51,468 nucleotides of DNA from an uncultured Bacteroidales bacterium (GTDB lineage Bacteria; Bacteroidota; Bacteroidia; Bacteroidales; Paludibacteraceae), in NCBI GenBank assembly GCA_937916355.1, contig CALFTM010000032.1, positions 1 through 51,468 of the forward strand, in the 5' to 3' direction. Shown one piece after another: positions 9,024 through 18,306 of the stretch. The stretch's first letter is position 1. The number at the start of each line of letters is the position of its first letter. The position numbers and the translations under genes were made by a program. The notes below the pieces were generated by a model. The model had not been told where the DNA came from. It did not search any database and was given only the letters and a program-made list of their open reading frames with translations.

Positions 9024-10307
9024 GTGAAAAAACGATTGAGGAATATATTGATGATGGTGTTGATCCTGATATTGGGTGTAAACCTGATAGAAGGGTCTGG
9101 GGAGGTTTTTGCCCAATCGATCAAAACGCTCAAAGAGAAAGAGAAGAAGTTGAAGAACCAGATGAGTTCGACCGACAAAAAGTTGTCTGCCACACAAAAA
9201 AGTGCCAAACAAGGATTGCAGGAGCTGGAACGTCTCAATGCAGACATTGAGTATCGTGATATGCTAATAGACCGCAGGTCTCGTGAAATTTTAGGTTTTA
9301 CCCATCAAATAGATTCTCTTAATCAGAGTATTTCCGCTCTTTCCGAGAAGTATGATATAAAGAGAAAAAAATATGCGGATATGATATACTACGCATATAT
9401 TACTAAAAGTCAGCAGGACAAATTCCTCTATATCCTTGCCAGTAAAAGTTTTCAGGAGGGATACAGAAGGTTTCAGTATCTATCCAGTCTTGCAGAGCTT
9501 AGAAAACAGCAGTCCATCACTTTGTCAAAAACTCGTCAGGATATTCAGGCGAAAAGAGATAAGGTGAATTTGTTGAAAGAGAAGACGGAAGGGTTGCTGA
9601 AAGAACAGGAGAAAGAGAAAGAGTATGCCCTTTTTCAAAAGAGTGAGAAGAGTAAATTGGTCGCCTCTCTTCGTACCAAGGAAAAAGAGCTAAAAGAAGA
9701 GTTGAGAAGGCAGCAAATCTCTGCGGACAACCTGAATAGGAAGATTCAAGATATGGTGGCGAAACAAGCCGCCGCTGCTGCTGAACGTGCCCGTAAGCAA
9801 GCCGCCCAAAAGAAGAAAACGGAGACACAGAAGAAAACGGCGACAACCTCAAAGACGACTTCGACCTATGCCATGTCCAATGAGGAGAGCGTGATTGCAG
9901 GTGGTTTTGAAAAAAACAAGGGACTTTTGCCGTGGCCAGTTAAAGGAGTTATAACTGGAAAGTTTGGCAAACAGCCTCATCCGGTATTGAAGGATGTGGT
10001 CTTGAATAACAAGGGAGTATATATAACCGCCTCCGTGCAGGGAGCTAAGGCTCTTGCAGTTTACAATGGAGTCGTTTCCCAGTGCTTTTCGGTGCCGGGG
10101 GGAAATAATGCGGTGATAGTTCGTCATGGAAACTATTTGACAGTCTATGCGAATCTTACGCAGATATATGTAAAAAATGGACAAAAAATCACAAAAGGGA
10201 CACCCATAGGGAAGATTTATCAAGAGACGAATTCCAAGACGGTGCTTTTTTTCCAAGTGTGGAAAGAGAAGACTCTTTTAAATCCCCAATTGTGGTTAAA
10301 AAAATAA
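9024..10307 (+). CDS. EnvC-like murein hydrolase activator (degenerate M23 domain)
   Basis: 427 residues from a GTG start: a signal peptide (cleaved near VFAQS, about 32-36), a long charged coiled coil (about 35-260), an alanine/lysine-rich linker, then a LytM/M23 domain from about 300 (LPWPVKGVITGKFG). Peptidase zinc ligands appear lost. The first histidine survives in KQPHPVLK, but the aspartate of the usual GxDI segment is replaced by tyrosine (KGVYI), and the usual YxHL is YANL. This fits the EnvC/NlpD type, which activates amidases during septal splitting instead of cutting peptidoglycan itself. It follows the DUF4292 gene by six bases. Confidence 0.86.
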   Translation: MKKRLRNILMMVLILILGVNLIEGSGEVFAQSIKTLKEKEKKLKNQMSSTDKKLSATQKSAKQGLQELERLNADIEYRDMLIDRRSREILGFTHQIDSLNQSISALSEKYDIKRKKYADMIYYAYITKSQQDKFLYILASKSFQEGYRRFQYLSSLAELRKQQSITLSKTRQDIQAKRDKVNLLKEKTEGLLKEQEKEKEYALFQKSEKSKLVASLRTKEKELKEELRRQQISADNLNRKIQDMVAKQAAAAAERARKQAAQKKKTETQKKTATTSKTTSTYAMSNEESVIAGGFEKNKGLLPWPVKGVITGKFGKQPHPVLKDVVLNNKGVYITASVQGAKALAVYNGVVSQCFSVPGGNNAVIVRHGNYLTVYANLTQIYVKNGQKITKGTPIGKIYQETNSKTVLFFQVWKEKTLLNPQLWLKK

Positions 10308-10335
10308 TTGGAATATAAACGAAAAATTTGATAGT

Positions 10336-11325
10336 ATGGAAAACAATAAAGAGAATTCAAGTAATCAAAACTACGAGGTGAACAAGGAGATTGATTTGAT
10401 TGATTTGTTGAGAAGTATGTGTAAAGGAGTTTGGGAGATTATTTTAAAAATATTCTCATCTATAGGCTGGTTGCTGAGATTAAGCTTTCAGCAGAAATAT
10501 ATAGTCCTATTCTTTGTCCTATTGGGATTTGGAGTCGGACTTTACCTTTCGTGGAATAAGGTCTACAAGGCTGAGGTGGAGATAAAAATAAACAACAATA
10601 GTTCTTATTTTTATAAAAATCTCATAGACCCTTTGTTTGATCAGGTGAGGTATGGAGATTATTCAAAGTTGTCAAAACACTTTGATATTACAGAGGAGGA
10701 GGCGAGAAAAATTGTTCAGGTGAAATCCCATTTTTATATTGATTATTTATCAGATGGCACACCAAATGAAATCGACTATAACGATGAGTTCGACGCTTCA
10801 GACACAATTGACATGATCATGTCGGATCGTTTGAGGTTGGTGGTGTTGAGTACAGATACCTCTTTATTTTCAAAAATGGATACTATGTTTACCAATTTTT
10901 TTAATCAGAATCCTTTGATAATCAAAGAGAACGAATTGAAGAAAAGGCAATTGGACGATCAAATTAATGCCATATCGGAGGAGATCGTCATCTTGGATTC
11001 TTTGAGAAAAAAGGAGTATTTCCATAGGAAGAAAGATGTTCAACTCTCAACTGATAAGATGTTGTTAGTGGAGAGAGAGGTGAAGTTGTACCACGAGGAA
11101 TTGTTGGCTCTCGAAACGCACAAGCAAAGGTTGGTATGGGATAGGGATGTTTTTGACAATGGAGTCTCTTTCACCAGTAAATTTGAAGTCAATCCACATG
11201 CTGTAAATGGGAAAATAAAAAATACAGTAATGGGTATGGCTTTAGGATTTTTACTTGGTATATTTTTTGCTTTCTTATATGTGAAGAAAGATGAAATTAT
11301 CAATTATTTGAAAAAGGATCTTTGA
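10336..11325 (+). CDS. Wzz-like polysaccharide chain-length/co-polymerase membrane protein
   Basis: 329 residues with two membrane segments, one near 58-76 (YIVLFFVLLGFGVGLYLSW) and one near 300-317 (NTVMGMALGFLLGIFFAF), enclosing a large periplasmic region with coiled coil (ENELKKRQLDDQINAISEEI and onwards). This two-TM hairpin topology with a cytoplasmic N-terminus carrying the EIDLIDLLRSM segment is typical of Wzz/PCP proteins that set O-antigen or capsule length. No tyrosine kinase domain follows. No glycosyltransferase genes are adjacent, so the glycan concerned is unknown. It lies 28 bases after the EnvC-like gene. Confidence 0.75.
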   Translation: MENNKENSSNQNYEVNKEIDLIDLLRSMCKGVWEIILKIFSSIGWLLRLSFQQKYIVLFFVLLGFGVGLYLSWNKVYKAEVEIKINNNSSYFYKNLIDPLFDQVRYGDYSKLSKHFDITEEEARKIVQVKSHFYIDYLSDGTPNEIDYNDEFDASDTIDMIMSDRLRLVVLSTDTSLFSKMDTMFTNFFNQNPLIIKENELKKRQLDDQINAISEEIVILDSLRKKEYFHRKKDVQLSTDKMLLVEREVKLYHEELLALETHKQRLVWDRDVFDNGVSFTSKFEVNPHAVNGKIKNTVMGMALGFLLGIFFAFLYVKKDEIINYLKKDL

Positions 11326-11349
11326 TAGTTAGTTTACAAGTCTTGATTT

Positions 11350-12585
11350 ATGGTGCTGAACTACATTTGGGTGGGATTTTTTCTTTTGGCGATGGTGGTT
11401 GCTCTCGTTCAGTTTTTTATATTCCATGAATTTAATGTTTTTGAAGAGATAGTTTCCAGTACTTTTGAAATGTCTAAGTTCGCCGTTATAGATATTGCCC
11501 TCCCTCTTGCGGGAGTGATGATTCTATGGCTTGGTTTGATGAATATCGGGGAGCGGGCTGGTGCGATTACTTTCCTTTCTCGCTTGATCGCTCCCTTTTT
11601 TTCTAAATTATTCCCAGAAATACCGGAAAACCATCCAGCAAGTGGACATCTGGTCATGAATTTTTCCGCCAATATGTTGGGGTTGGACAATGCCGCCACT
11701 CCTATTGGTTTAAAGGCTATGGCGAGTCTTCAGGAGCTTAATCCGAAAAAGGAAGAGGCATCGAACGCCCAAATCATGTTTTTGGCTCTTAACACTTCTG
11801 GGCTTACAATTATACCAGTTACGATTTTAGCTCAGCGGGCAATAATGGGAGCTTCCAATCCGACCGACATTTTTGTGCCATTGTTGATTTCTACCTTTTT
11901 TTCAACAATAACCGCCATTTTATATGTAGGAGTCCGACAAAAACTCAATATTTGGAATCGGGTTGTTTTAGGCTGGATTTTAGGACTTTCAGTTTTTATC
12001 CTTCTGGTGGTGTATGGTTTTTCTCGTCTGGATAGTCAAACTGCTTTTTTGGTTTCAAAAATCGGAGGAAACTTTTTATTGTTTTTAATTATCACAGGTT
12101 TTGTTGCTGCAGGTGCCTATAAAAAAATAAATGTTTACGAGGCATTTATAGATGGAGCAAAAACTGGTTTTGAGACCTCAGTGAAAATATTACCCTATTT
12201 GGTGGGTATGTTGGTGGCTATCGGTGTTTTTCGAGCTTCGGGTGCGATGGACCTTCTGGTTGCAGGGCTAAAATGGCTCTTTTCATTATTTTTTTCTGAT
12301 GTCCGTTTTGTGGATGCTCTTCCAACTGCCTTGATGAAGCCTTTGAGTGGTAGTGGCGCAAAAGCCATGATGGTGGAAGCCATGAAGACTTATGGTGCAG
12401 ATTCTTTTGTGGGAAGGTTAGTTTGTCTTTTTCAAGGAGCAGCTGATACGACATTTTATATCATCGCACTCTATTTCGGTTCGGTTGGAATTAAGAAGAC
12501 AAGGTATGCGGTAACTGCCGGTTTGGTCGCTGATTTAGGGGGAGTCATAGCCGCAATATCGGTCGCTTATCTATTTTTCGGATAA
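11350..12585 (+). CDS. nucleoside-recognition (SpmA/SpmB, Gate) domain membrane protein
   Basis: A 411-residue polytopic protein containing two Gate domains. The first half carries NMLGLDNAATPIGLKAM, the SpmA signature, and the second half ALPTALMKPLSGSGAKAMM plus CLFQGAADTTFYIIALYFG, the SpmB signature. It is therefore an SpmA-SpmB fusion, the usual form in Bacteroidota, which do not sporulate. The family is related to nucleoside transporters; substrate unknown. It lies 24 bases after the Wzz-like gene and ends the run of closely spaced genes. Confidence 0.88.
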   Translation: MVLNYIWVGFFLLAMVVALVQFFIFHEFNVFEEIVSSTFEMSKFAVIDIALPLAGVMILWLGLMNIGERAGAITFLSRLIAPFFSKLFPEIPENHPASGHLVMNFSANMLGLDNAATPIGLKAMASLQELNPKKEEASNAQIMFLALNTSGLTIIPVTILAQRAIMGASNPTDIFVPLLISTFFSTITAILYVGVRQKLNIWNRVVLGWILGLSVFILLVVYGFSRLDSQTAFLVSKIGGNFLLFLIITGFVAAGAYKKINVYEAFIDGAKTGFETSVKILPYLVGMLVAIGVFRASGAMDLLVAGLKWLFSLFFSDVRFVDALPTALMKPLSGSGAKAMMVEAMKTYGADSFVGRLVCLFQGAADTTFYIIALYFGSVGIKKTRYAVTAGLVADLGGVIAAISVAYLFFG

Positions 12586-12598
12586 TTTTTTAGTGTTG

Positions 12599-12631
12599 TT
12601 TGTTTTTTTATTCACTTTTTTTGTACATTTG
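12599..12631 (+). promoter_or_regulatory. Bacteroidota promoter for the CotH-family gene
   Basis: TTTG at 12599-12602 and TACATTTG (exact TAnnTTTG) at 12624-12631 are separated by 21 bases, the standard -33/-7 arrangement. The CotH start is 55 bases downstream of the -7 box. Confidence 0.7.
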
Positions 12632-12686
12632 TTACGAGGGTATTCCTCGTCATTAGAGAACTATTTAATAATCAAATGTGACGTGT

Positions 12687-15600
12687 ATGAGTAGAACGAT
12701 AACAATTTTATTTGCCGTATTATTTCCTTTGTGTGGGTTCGCGGCAGAATCCGTTGTGATTAATGAAGTCATGCCATGTAATATCTCTACATATATGGAT
12801 AAGAGTTCTTCTTATAATTTCCCGGGTTTTGTGGAGTTTTATAATTCTGACACCTTGGATGTGGATTTGAAAGGCTATGAGATTATTCATGAAAAAAAGA
12901 AAAGTTCTGGCGAATACGAACTCAAGTGGTCTTGGGTAATTGACCACTCTTTGGTCGTAAAGGGAGAAAACTATAAACTTATATTCTTTGATAAAAGAAC
13001 TGAGAAGGCTCATGCTCCGTATAAATTGGACTCTGATGGAGGTACTTTGGTTTTGAAGGATGGGGCAGGCACGGTCGTCTCTTCGTTGACTTACAGTGCG
13101 ATGGAACCTCATTTGTCGTATGGGAGTGGTGGCTACATGGAGCCAACACCATTAAAAGCCAACTCTGAGGGTTTTGCCAGTTTGAGTAGGAATCGTGTTA
13201 AAAAGCCAGTTTTTGGAGGGGAACAACCCGGAATTAAAACAGGGGAGATCTCTGTTACCTTGAGTTCTACTGACGCTGACATTTATTATACGACAGATGG
13301 TTCTGAACCATCAAAATCTTCTACTCTGTACACCAAAGCTTTAAAGTTGTCTGAAAACACCGTAATTAGAGCTAAGGCGTATGCTGATGGTATGTTGTCG
13401 AGTGAGATCTTGACCGGCTCCTTCTTCTTTGGTGATTCGGATCATGATGAGTGTGGCGGTTACACACTTCCTATCGTTTCAATTGCAACTAATGAGGAGT
13501 ATTTTGAAGGTGCTGAAGTAGGAATTTCCACTACTGGTACAAATGGATTGGAAACGAACAAGGGTTGTTTGCCAGCAGGTAAGGCAAATTATATGCAGGA
13601 CTGGGACAGACCCGTTAATTTCGAATATATTGTAGATGGTCAGCAGGTGATTAGCCATGAAGCTGAAGCAGCAGTAATGGGAGGTTGCTCTCGTCAGTAT
13701 ACTGTTAAATCTATGAAATACAAAGCAGGAAAGAAATTGGGTTCCGGGAATGAAACTTTCAACTATAAATTTTTCCCTGAAAAAAGTTGTGATAAGTATG
13801 AGGCAGTTCAAGTCAGAAATGGTGGTAATGCTTATCAAGCAGAGTGGATACGTTGTCGTGATGGTTTTATGGCATCTATTGCTAAAGCGATGGATATTGA
13901 CTATCAGGCTTATGAGCCAGTCGCATATTATATCAATGGCGAATATCAAGGCTTGATGGGATTAAGAGAGCGAACAAATAGTGTTTTTGTGGAGTCAAAT
14001 CACAATGTTGATGAGGATAATATAGATTTGATAGAGTTGACTAACGATGAAAAGGCACAAGCTTCTTCTGGTGATACGCTTGTTTACCACGAAATGATTG
14101 AATATGCTAAAAATGGAGATCCTAAGTCGGAAGAATACTACAAGAAGATGTGTTCTTACATTGATATGGACGAATATATTGATTATGTTATTTTTGAACA
14201 TTTCATTGTTAATACAGATTGGCCGGGGAACAATAGCAAATTGTGGCGTGAGAAGGAAAATGGTCGTTTCCGTTGGATTCTGTTCGATACTGATTTTGGT
14301 TTAGGTTTGTATGGTTCAGGAGGTGAAAATTATTGCGATTACACTATGAATTCCATTGAATGGAGTTCAGGAAGTGGAGAGAAGATCAATTGGGCGAATG
14401 ATGATGGATGGGAGGTTGCCTTGTTCAGTAATCTAATAAAGAATGAGACATTCAAGAAAAAATTCCTGAATAGAAATTTGTTGCAGCTTGGATCTGTGCT
14501 CGATTATAATCGTATTAGTGCCGTTTGGGATAGTTTGTCGGAAAGAGTCGATAACGAATTTTGTGCTACGTTTGGTAAGTACACCACTCTTCAAGATATG
14601 TCTGGAGTAGAGAAGATGTTGTCGTTTGCTCAAAATCGTCCTGAGTATATGTATAAGTACCTTAAGGATTATTACGGCATTGAGGATTGGGTTGATTTAT
14701 CTTTCTCTTCTAATGTAGATGGAGCACGTTTTGTCATGAACGGAGATTTGATGCCAGGTTCCTCATTCAAAGGGAAGTACATTTCAGGCGAGGAGTTTGT
14801 TTTAGAGGCCTTCCCTCCTGTTGGATACAAGTTTAGTCACTGGAATTTGGGTGATGGCACAACTTCATTATCAATGCTTGATAAGAAATCAGAATGGAGA
14901 ATCCTTTACGATAGTCTGGGCTTTGAAGATTTGAGTTGGACTGCAGTCAATTTTGATGACTCCGAATGGTTGACTGGAAATGGCAGAATGGGTTATAATT
15001 CTAATGATTCTTCAGTAGGTTTCAATACAGTTTTGGATTATGGTGAAGATGCCGGCAATAAGCCTCTTACTGCTTATTTCAGAAGTAAATTTAATATTTC
15101 CACTTTAAGTGGTTTGGAGTATCTTAACTTCAAAGTTTCTTTTGATGACGGAATTGTTATCTATATTAATGGGAAAGAGGTTAAGAGACATAATATTGAA
15201 GGAGAACCTACATATTCCACTCCATCGTCAGGCTATAACCCAGAAGACCTCGAATTTAAGTTGGAGGATTTTGCAGGAGTGCTAAAAGATGGCGAGAATG
15301 TGATTGCGATTGAGGTTCACCAGCATGAAGCACAAAGTTCGGATCTGAAATTGGAGATTTCACTTACAGCGAATTATGAAGGTGTGGTGGAATCTAATTC
15401 ATCCTCTCGTCTGGTTGCAAAGTATACCAGTTCGAAGGATATTATAGCAGTATTTGAAAAGGTTAATGTTGATGAATTAGTTTTGCCGCTCTATATCTCT
15501 GAAGTTGCTCCGTCTAATAATTCCGAAACGGAAGTTGCAGATGAGTATGGCAACCACCCAGATTGGTTTGAGGTGTACAATGCGGGTGAGGACACAATCA

Positions 15601-16280
15601 ATTTAGCTGGAATGTATTTCTCGGATGATAATGATTTGATGAAATGTCAGGTTCCTTATGGATATGAAGAGACTAAATTAGCACCTAATTCGTATATGGT
15701 CTTTTGGGCAGATAATAAGCCATTCAGAGGGCCCAACCATGTAGGCTTTAAAATGTCTAATAGCGACAATTCAGTAGTTTTATTAAGTTACAATGAAGCT
15801 ACGATTGTTAGTCAAGTCAACTATTCAGGAATGCCTCAAAATGCGTCTATGGGTAGAGTTGATGGCGTTTCGGAAGATTATCTCTATTATTATTGGGAGT
15901 GTGACGAAGAAAACAATGAAGGCGAGACCTACTTGCTGCCAACTCCGGGTGCTGCCAACGGCACTATCGAAAAAGTGTGTTCAACATCAGGAACCCCAGA
16001 TCCTGGTCAAGGTGGAGAAGCAACGGATATGGAGTCGTATGATGGTTTAACTGTCGTTCATGTATATCCAAATCCGGTGAATGATGTGCTGGAGGTCTCT
16101 ATTCCAGATGTAAATGGCTTTAGTATCAGTGTTTATGACCAATTGGGTAAAGTATTGATTGAAGATAAGACATCGGATGATCATATCTCTTTGCAAATGG
16201 AAGGTTACCCTGTTGGAGTATATACTTTGCAAGTAATATCAAATAAAATAGTGTCTCGTAGATTGATTATAAAGAAATAA
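12687..16280 (+). CDS. T9SS-secreted CotH kinase-family protein with lamin-tail domains
   Basis: 1197 residues with a signal peptide (MSRTITILFAVLFPLCGFAA). Domains in order: a lamin-tail domain (about 20-150), a chitobiase C-terminal-type beta domain (about 185-245, with IYYTTDGSEPS), a CotH kinase-like core (about 250-560; GLRERTNSVF, NTDWPGNNSKLW and FDTDFGLGLYG give the kinase-like catalytic/metal residues), a galactose-binding-like beta-sandwich (about 750-900), a second lamin-tail domain (about 930-1060) and a C-terminal T9SS type A sorting domain (VYPNPVNDVLEV... RRLIIKK). It should be exported and anchored or released at the cell surface. CotH kinases phosphorylate proteins in spore coats; the role here is unknown. 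A GTG at 12678 is a worse start. Confidence 0.88.
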   Translation: MSRTITILFAVLFPLCGFAAESVVINEVMPCNISTYMDKSSSYNFPGFVEFYNSDTLDVDLKGYEIIHEKKKSSGEYELKWSWVIDHSLVVKGENYKLIFFDKRTEKAHAPYKLDSDGGTLVLKDGAGTVVSSLTYSAMEPHLSYGSGGYMEPTPLKANSEGFASLSRNRVKKPVFGGEQPGIKTGEISVTLSSTDADIYYTTDGSEPSKSSTLYTKALKLSENTVIRAKAYADGMLSSEILTGSFFFGDSDHDECGGYTLPIVSIATNEEYFEGAEVGISTTGTNGLETNKGCLPAGKANYMQDWDRPVNFEYIVDGQQVISHEAEAAVMGGCSRQYTVKSMKYKAGKKLGSGNETFNYKFFPEKSCDKYEAVQVRNGGNAYQAEWIRCRDGFMASIAKAMDIDYQAYEPVAYYINGEYQGLMGLRERTNSVFVESNHNVDEDNIDLIELTNDEKAQASSGDTLVYHEMIEYAKNGDPKSEEYYKKMCSYIDMDEYIDYVIFEHFIVNTDWPGNNSKLWREKENGRFRWILFDTDFGLGLYGSGGENYCDYTMNSIEWSSGSGEKINWANDDGWEVALFSNLIKNETFKKKFLNRNLLQLGSVLDYNRISAVWDSLSERVDNEFCATFGKYTTLQDMSGVEKMLSFAQNRPEYMYKYLKDYYGIEDWVDLSFSSNVDGARFVMNGDLMPGSSFKGKYISGEEFVLEAFPPVGYKFSHWNLGDGTTSLSMLDKKSEWRILYDSLGFEDLSWTAVNFDDSEWLTGNGRMGYNSNDSSVGFNTVLDYGEDAGNKPLTAYFRSKFNISTLSGLEYLNFKVSFDDGIVIYINGKEVKRHNIEGEPTYSTPSSGYNPEDLEFKLEDFAGVLKDGENVIAIEVHQHEAQSSDLKLEISLTANYEGVVESNSSSRLVAKYTSSKDIIAVFEKVNVDELVLPLYISEVAPSNNSETEVADEYGNHPDWFEVYNAGEDTINLAGMYFSDDNDLMKCQVPYGYEETKLAPNSYMVFWADNKPFRGPNHVGFKMSNSDNSVVLLSYNEATIVSQVNYSGMPQNASMGRVDGVSEDYLYYYWECDEENNEGETYLLPTPGAANGTIEKVCSTSGTPDPGQGGEATDMESYDGLTVVHVYPNPVNDVLEVSIPDVNGFSISVYDQLGKVLIEDKTSDDHISLQMEGYPVGVYTLQVISNKIVSRRLIIKK

Positions 16281-16291
16281 CGACTAAAAAT

Positions 16292-17245
16292 ATGAAGAAA
16301 TTTTTGATGGCGTCGGATCTCGGAGATCTGGGCAAAGCAGTAGAGGAGGCTTTAGAGGTAAAAAAAGATAGGTACGCGTATAAGCACTTGGGAGAGAATA
16401 AAACCCTTTTATGCGTATTTTTCAATAATAGTCTGAGAACCCGTTTGAGTACACAAAAGGCAGGTATGAACTTGGGCATGAATACCATTGTGCTTGATGT
16501 GAACCAAGGGGCGTGGAAGCTTGAGACAGAAAGGGGGGTTGTGATGGATGGAGATAAGTCAGAACACCTTTTGGAAGCGATTCCGGTTATGGCTCAGTTT
16601 TGTGATGTCATAGGAGTTCGTTCTTTCGCAAATTTTGAAAATAAAAAATTTGATTATGAAGAGACGATATTGAATCAGTTTATCAAGTATTCTGGTAAAC
16701 CGGTCTTTAGTATGGAGTCTGCCACCGCCCATCCTTTACAGGCTTTTGCAGATCTTATCACTATCGAGGAACATAAAAAAGTTGCTCGCCCGAAAGTTGT
16801 GTTGACATGGGCTCCGCATCCGAAAGCTTTACCGCAAGCAGTTCCAAATTCATTCGCTGATTTCATGAATGAAGCCGATGTGGATTTTGTCATTACTCAT
16901 CCAGAAGGGTATGAGTTGGATGAAAAGTTTGTCAGAGGTGCGAAAGTGGTCTATGACCAGAATGAAGCGTTGAAAGGTGCTGATTTCGTTTATGCTAAAA
17001 ACTGGTCTGCTTACCAAGATCCTAATTATGGTAAGATTCTTAGCAAAGATATGAATTGGACCGTAAGTGCTGAAAAAATGGCTATGACCAATAATGCCTT
17101 CTTCATGCATTGTCTGCCAGTCAGGAGAAATATGATTGTTACCGACGATGTCATCGAGAGCCCTCAATCTTTGGTTATCCCTGAAGCTGCCAATCGTGAA
17201 ATTTCATGTCAGACTGTTCTCAAACGCATTTTGGAGAATATATAA
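16292..17245 (+). CDS. argF': N-succinylornithine carbamoyltransferase-type enzyme
   Basis: Carbamoylates an N-acylated ornithine in the Bacteroidota version of arginine synthesis. The 317-residue product has the carbamoyl-phosphate loop FFNNSLRTRLST at 43-54, the SFADLITIEEHK region, THPEGYELD and the conserved HCLPVRRN. The whole sequence resembles the Bacteroides fragilis SOTCase as I remember it. Residue 90, which I recall as proline in that enzyme and linked to succinyl versus acetyl choice, is serine here (DGDKSEH), so acyl specificity should not be assumed. It lies 11 bases after the cotH-like gene and ends in a strong terminator. No other arg gene is in the window. Confidence 0.9.
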   Translation: MKKFLMASDLGDLGKAVEEALEVKKDRYAYKHLGENKTLLCVFFNNSLRTRLSTQKAGMNLGMNTIVLDVNQGAWKLETERGVVMDGDKSEHLLEAIPVMAQFCDVIGVRSFANFENKKFDYEETILNQFIKYSGKPVFSMESATAHPLQAFADLITIEEHKKVARPKVVLTWAPHPKALPQAVPNSFADFMNEADVDFVITHPEGYELDEKFVRGAKVVYDQNEALKGADFVYAKNWSAYQDPNYGKILSKDMNWTVSAEKMAMTNNAFFMHCLPVRRNMIVTDDVIESPQSLVIPEAANREISCQTVLKRILENI

Positions 17246-17272
17246 GTAGAATTTTCAACATGAATTTTTATC

Positions 17273-17305
17273 ATAAAGGTCGCGGCTGTGCGACCTTTAT
17301 TTTTA
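17273..17305 (+). terminator. intrinsic terminator after argF'
   Basis: An 11-bp perfect stem (17273-17283 with 17290-17300; arm ATAAAGGTCGC) with a six-base loop, then TTTTT. Confidence 0.85.
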
Positions 17306-17337
17306 CTCGTAAATAGTTTTTTAAAAATTTTTTTCTT

Positions 17338-18243
17338 ATGATTCCGAGTTTAAAAGATCCGATTGTGAAAAGTTATCATTCATACCTATTGTTGGAACGT
17401 TCGTTTTCAAAAAATACGGTTGAGGCTTATATGGAAGACCTGTTTAAGCTATTGAATTATCTTGATTCCATAGGAGTTTCTTACATGGAGGCAACGCGTG
17501 TGATATTGGAGGATTTTGTGGTTGCTTTAGCTGAGGTAGGTATTTCACAACGTTCTCAAGCTCGAATCATATCCGGCATAAAATCCTTTTATCAGTTTTT
17601 GTTGGTTGAAGAAGAAATCGCAGTCAATCCTGCTGAATTGCTAATATCTCCTAAATTGCCCCAATATCTTCCGTCTGTATTGACGTTAGCGGAAATTAAT
17701 TCCATCATCAATTCAGTAGATGTTTCAGATATGTTGGGACAACGGAATCGTACCATTTTGGAGGTGTTGTATAGTTGCGGACTCCGCGTGTCTGAACTGG
17801 TTGGTTTAACCATTTCAAATATCTATTTCAAAGAAAAATTCATCATTGTCATTGGAAAAGGGAACAAGCAGAGGGTTGTGCCGATCTCTGGAAAGGCTAT
17901 TTCTGAGATTCGCAAATGGATGGAATACCGTTCAAACATGGAGGTGAAGAGAGAAGACTCCGATATTCTTTTTTTAAACCGGAATGGAGGTAGAATGACC
18001 CGTGTCATGGTATTTTACATCGTAAAAAAATATGCTGAAGTGGCAAATGTGAAAAAAGAGATTAGTCCGCACACTTTTCGCCACTCTTTCGCCACACACC
18101 TTTTAGAAGGAGGAGCAAATCTAAGAGCCATTCAAGAGATGTTGGGTCATAAATCCATTTTGACGACAGAAATATATTCCCACATAGACATGAAGAGATT
18201 GCGAGAAGAGATCATTTCACACCATCCGAGAAATAAAAAATAG
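17338..18243 (+). CDS. xerD: site-specific tyrosine recombinase XerD
   Basis: Resolves chromosome dimers at dif with XerC. 301 residues: an N-terminal core-binding SAM-like domain (about 1-90) and a catalytic domain with the full active set: arginine in CGLRVSELVGL, lysine in GKGNKQRVVPI, the HTFRHSFATHLLEGGANLRAIQEMLGH block (H-x-x-R and second H), and tyrosine in TTEIYSHID. Length and lack of insertions fit the housekeeping recombinase rather than a mobile-element integrase. The convergent purN ends 63 bases downstream, with a small 8-bp hairpin (18241-18262) between them. Confidence 0.93.
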   Translation: MIPSLKDPIVKSYHSYLLLERSFSKNTVEAYMEDLFKLLNYLDSIGVSYMEATRVILEDFVVALAEVGISQRSQARIISGIKSFYQFLLVEEEIAVNPAELLISPKLPQYLPSVLTLAEINSIINSVDVSDMLGQRNRTILEVLYSCGLRVSELVGLTISNIYFKEKFIIVIGKGNKQRVVPISGKAISEIRKWMEYRSNMEVKREDSDILFLNRNGGRMTRVMVFYIVKKYAEVANVKKEISPHTFRHSFATHLLEGGANLRAIQEMLGHKSILTTEIYSHIDMKRLREEIISHHPRNKK

Positions 18244-18262
18244 AGACGTTGGGTCGTCTCTA
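18241..18262. terminator. weak hairpin between xerD and purN
   Basis: TAGAGACG at 18241-18248 pairs with CGTCTCTA at 18255-18262. No proper T-tract follows on either strand, so termination is uncertain. Confidence 0.4.
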
Positions 18263-18306
18263 TTCAGTTAGCTTGTTATCAGAAGAAGTGATTCCTTCAA
18301 ATCATC

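Noticed and set aside
12720..13112. Antisense frames over the CotH-family gene
   Set aside because: Shadow frames of a clear multi-domain protein.
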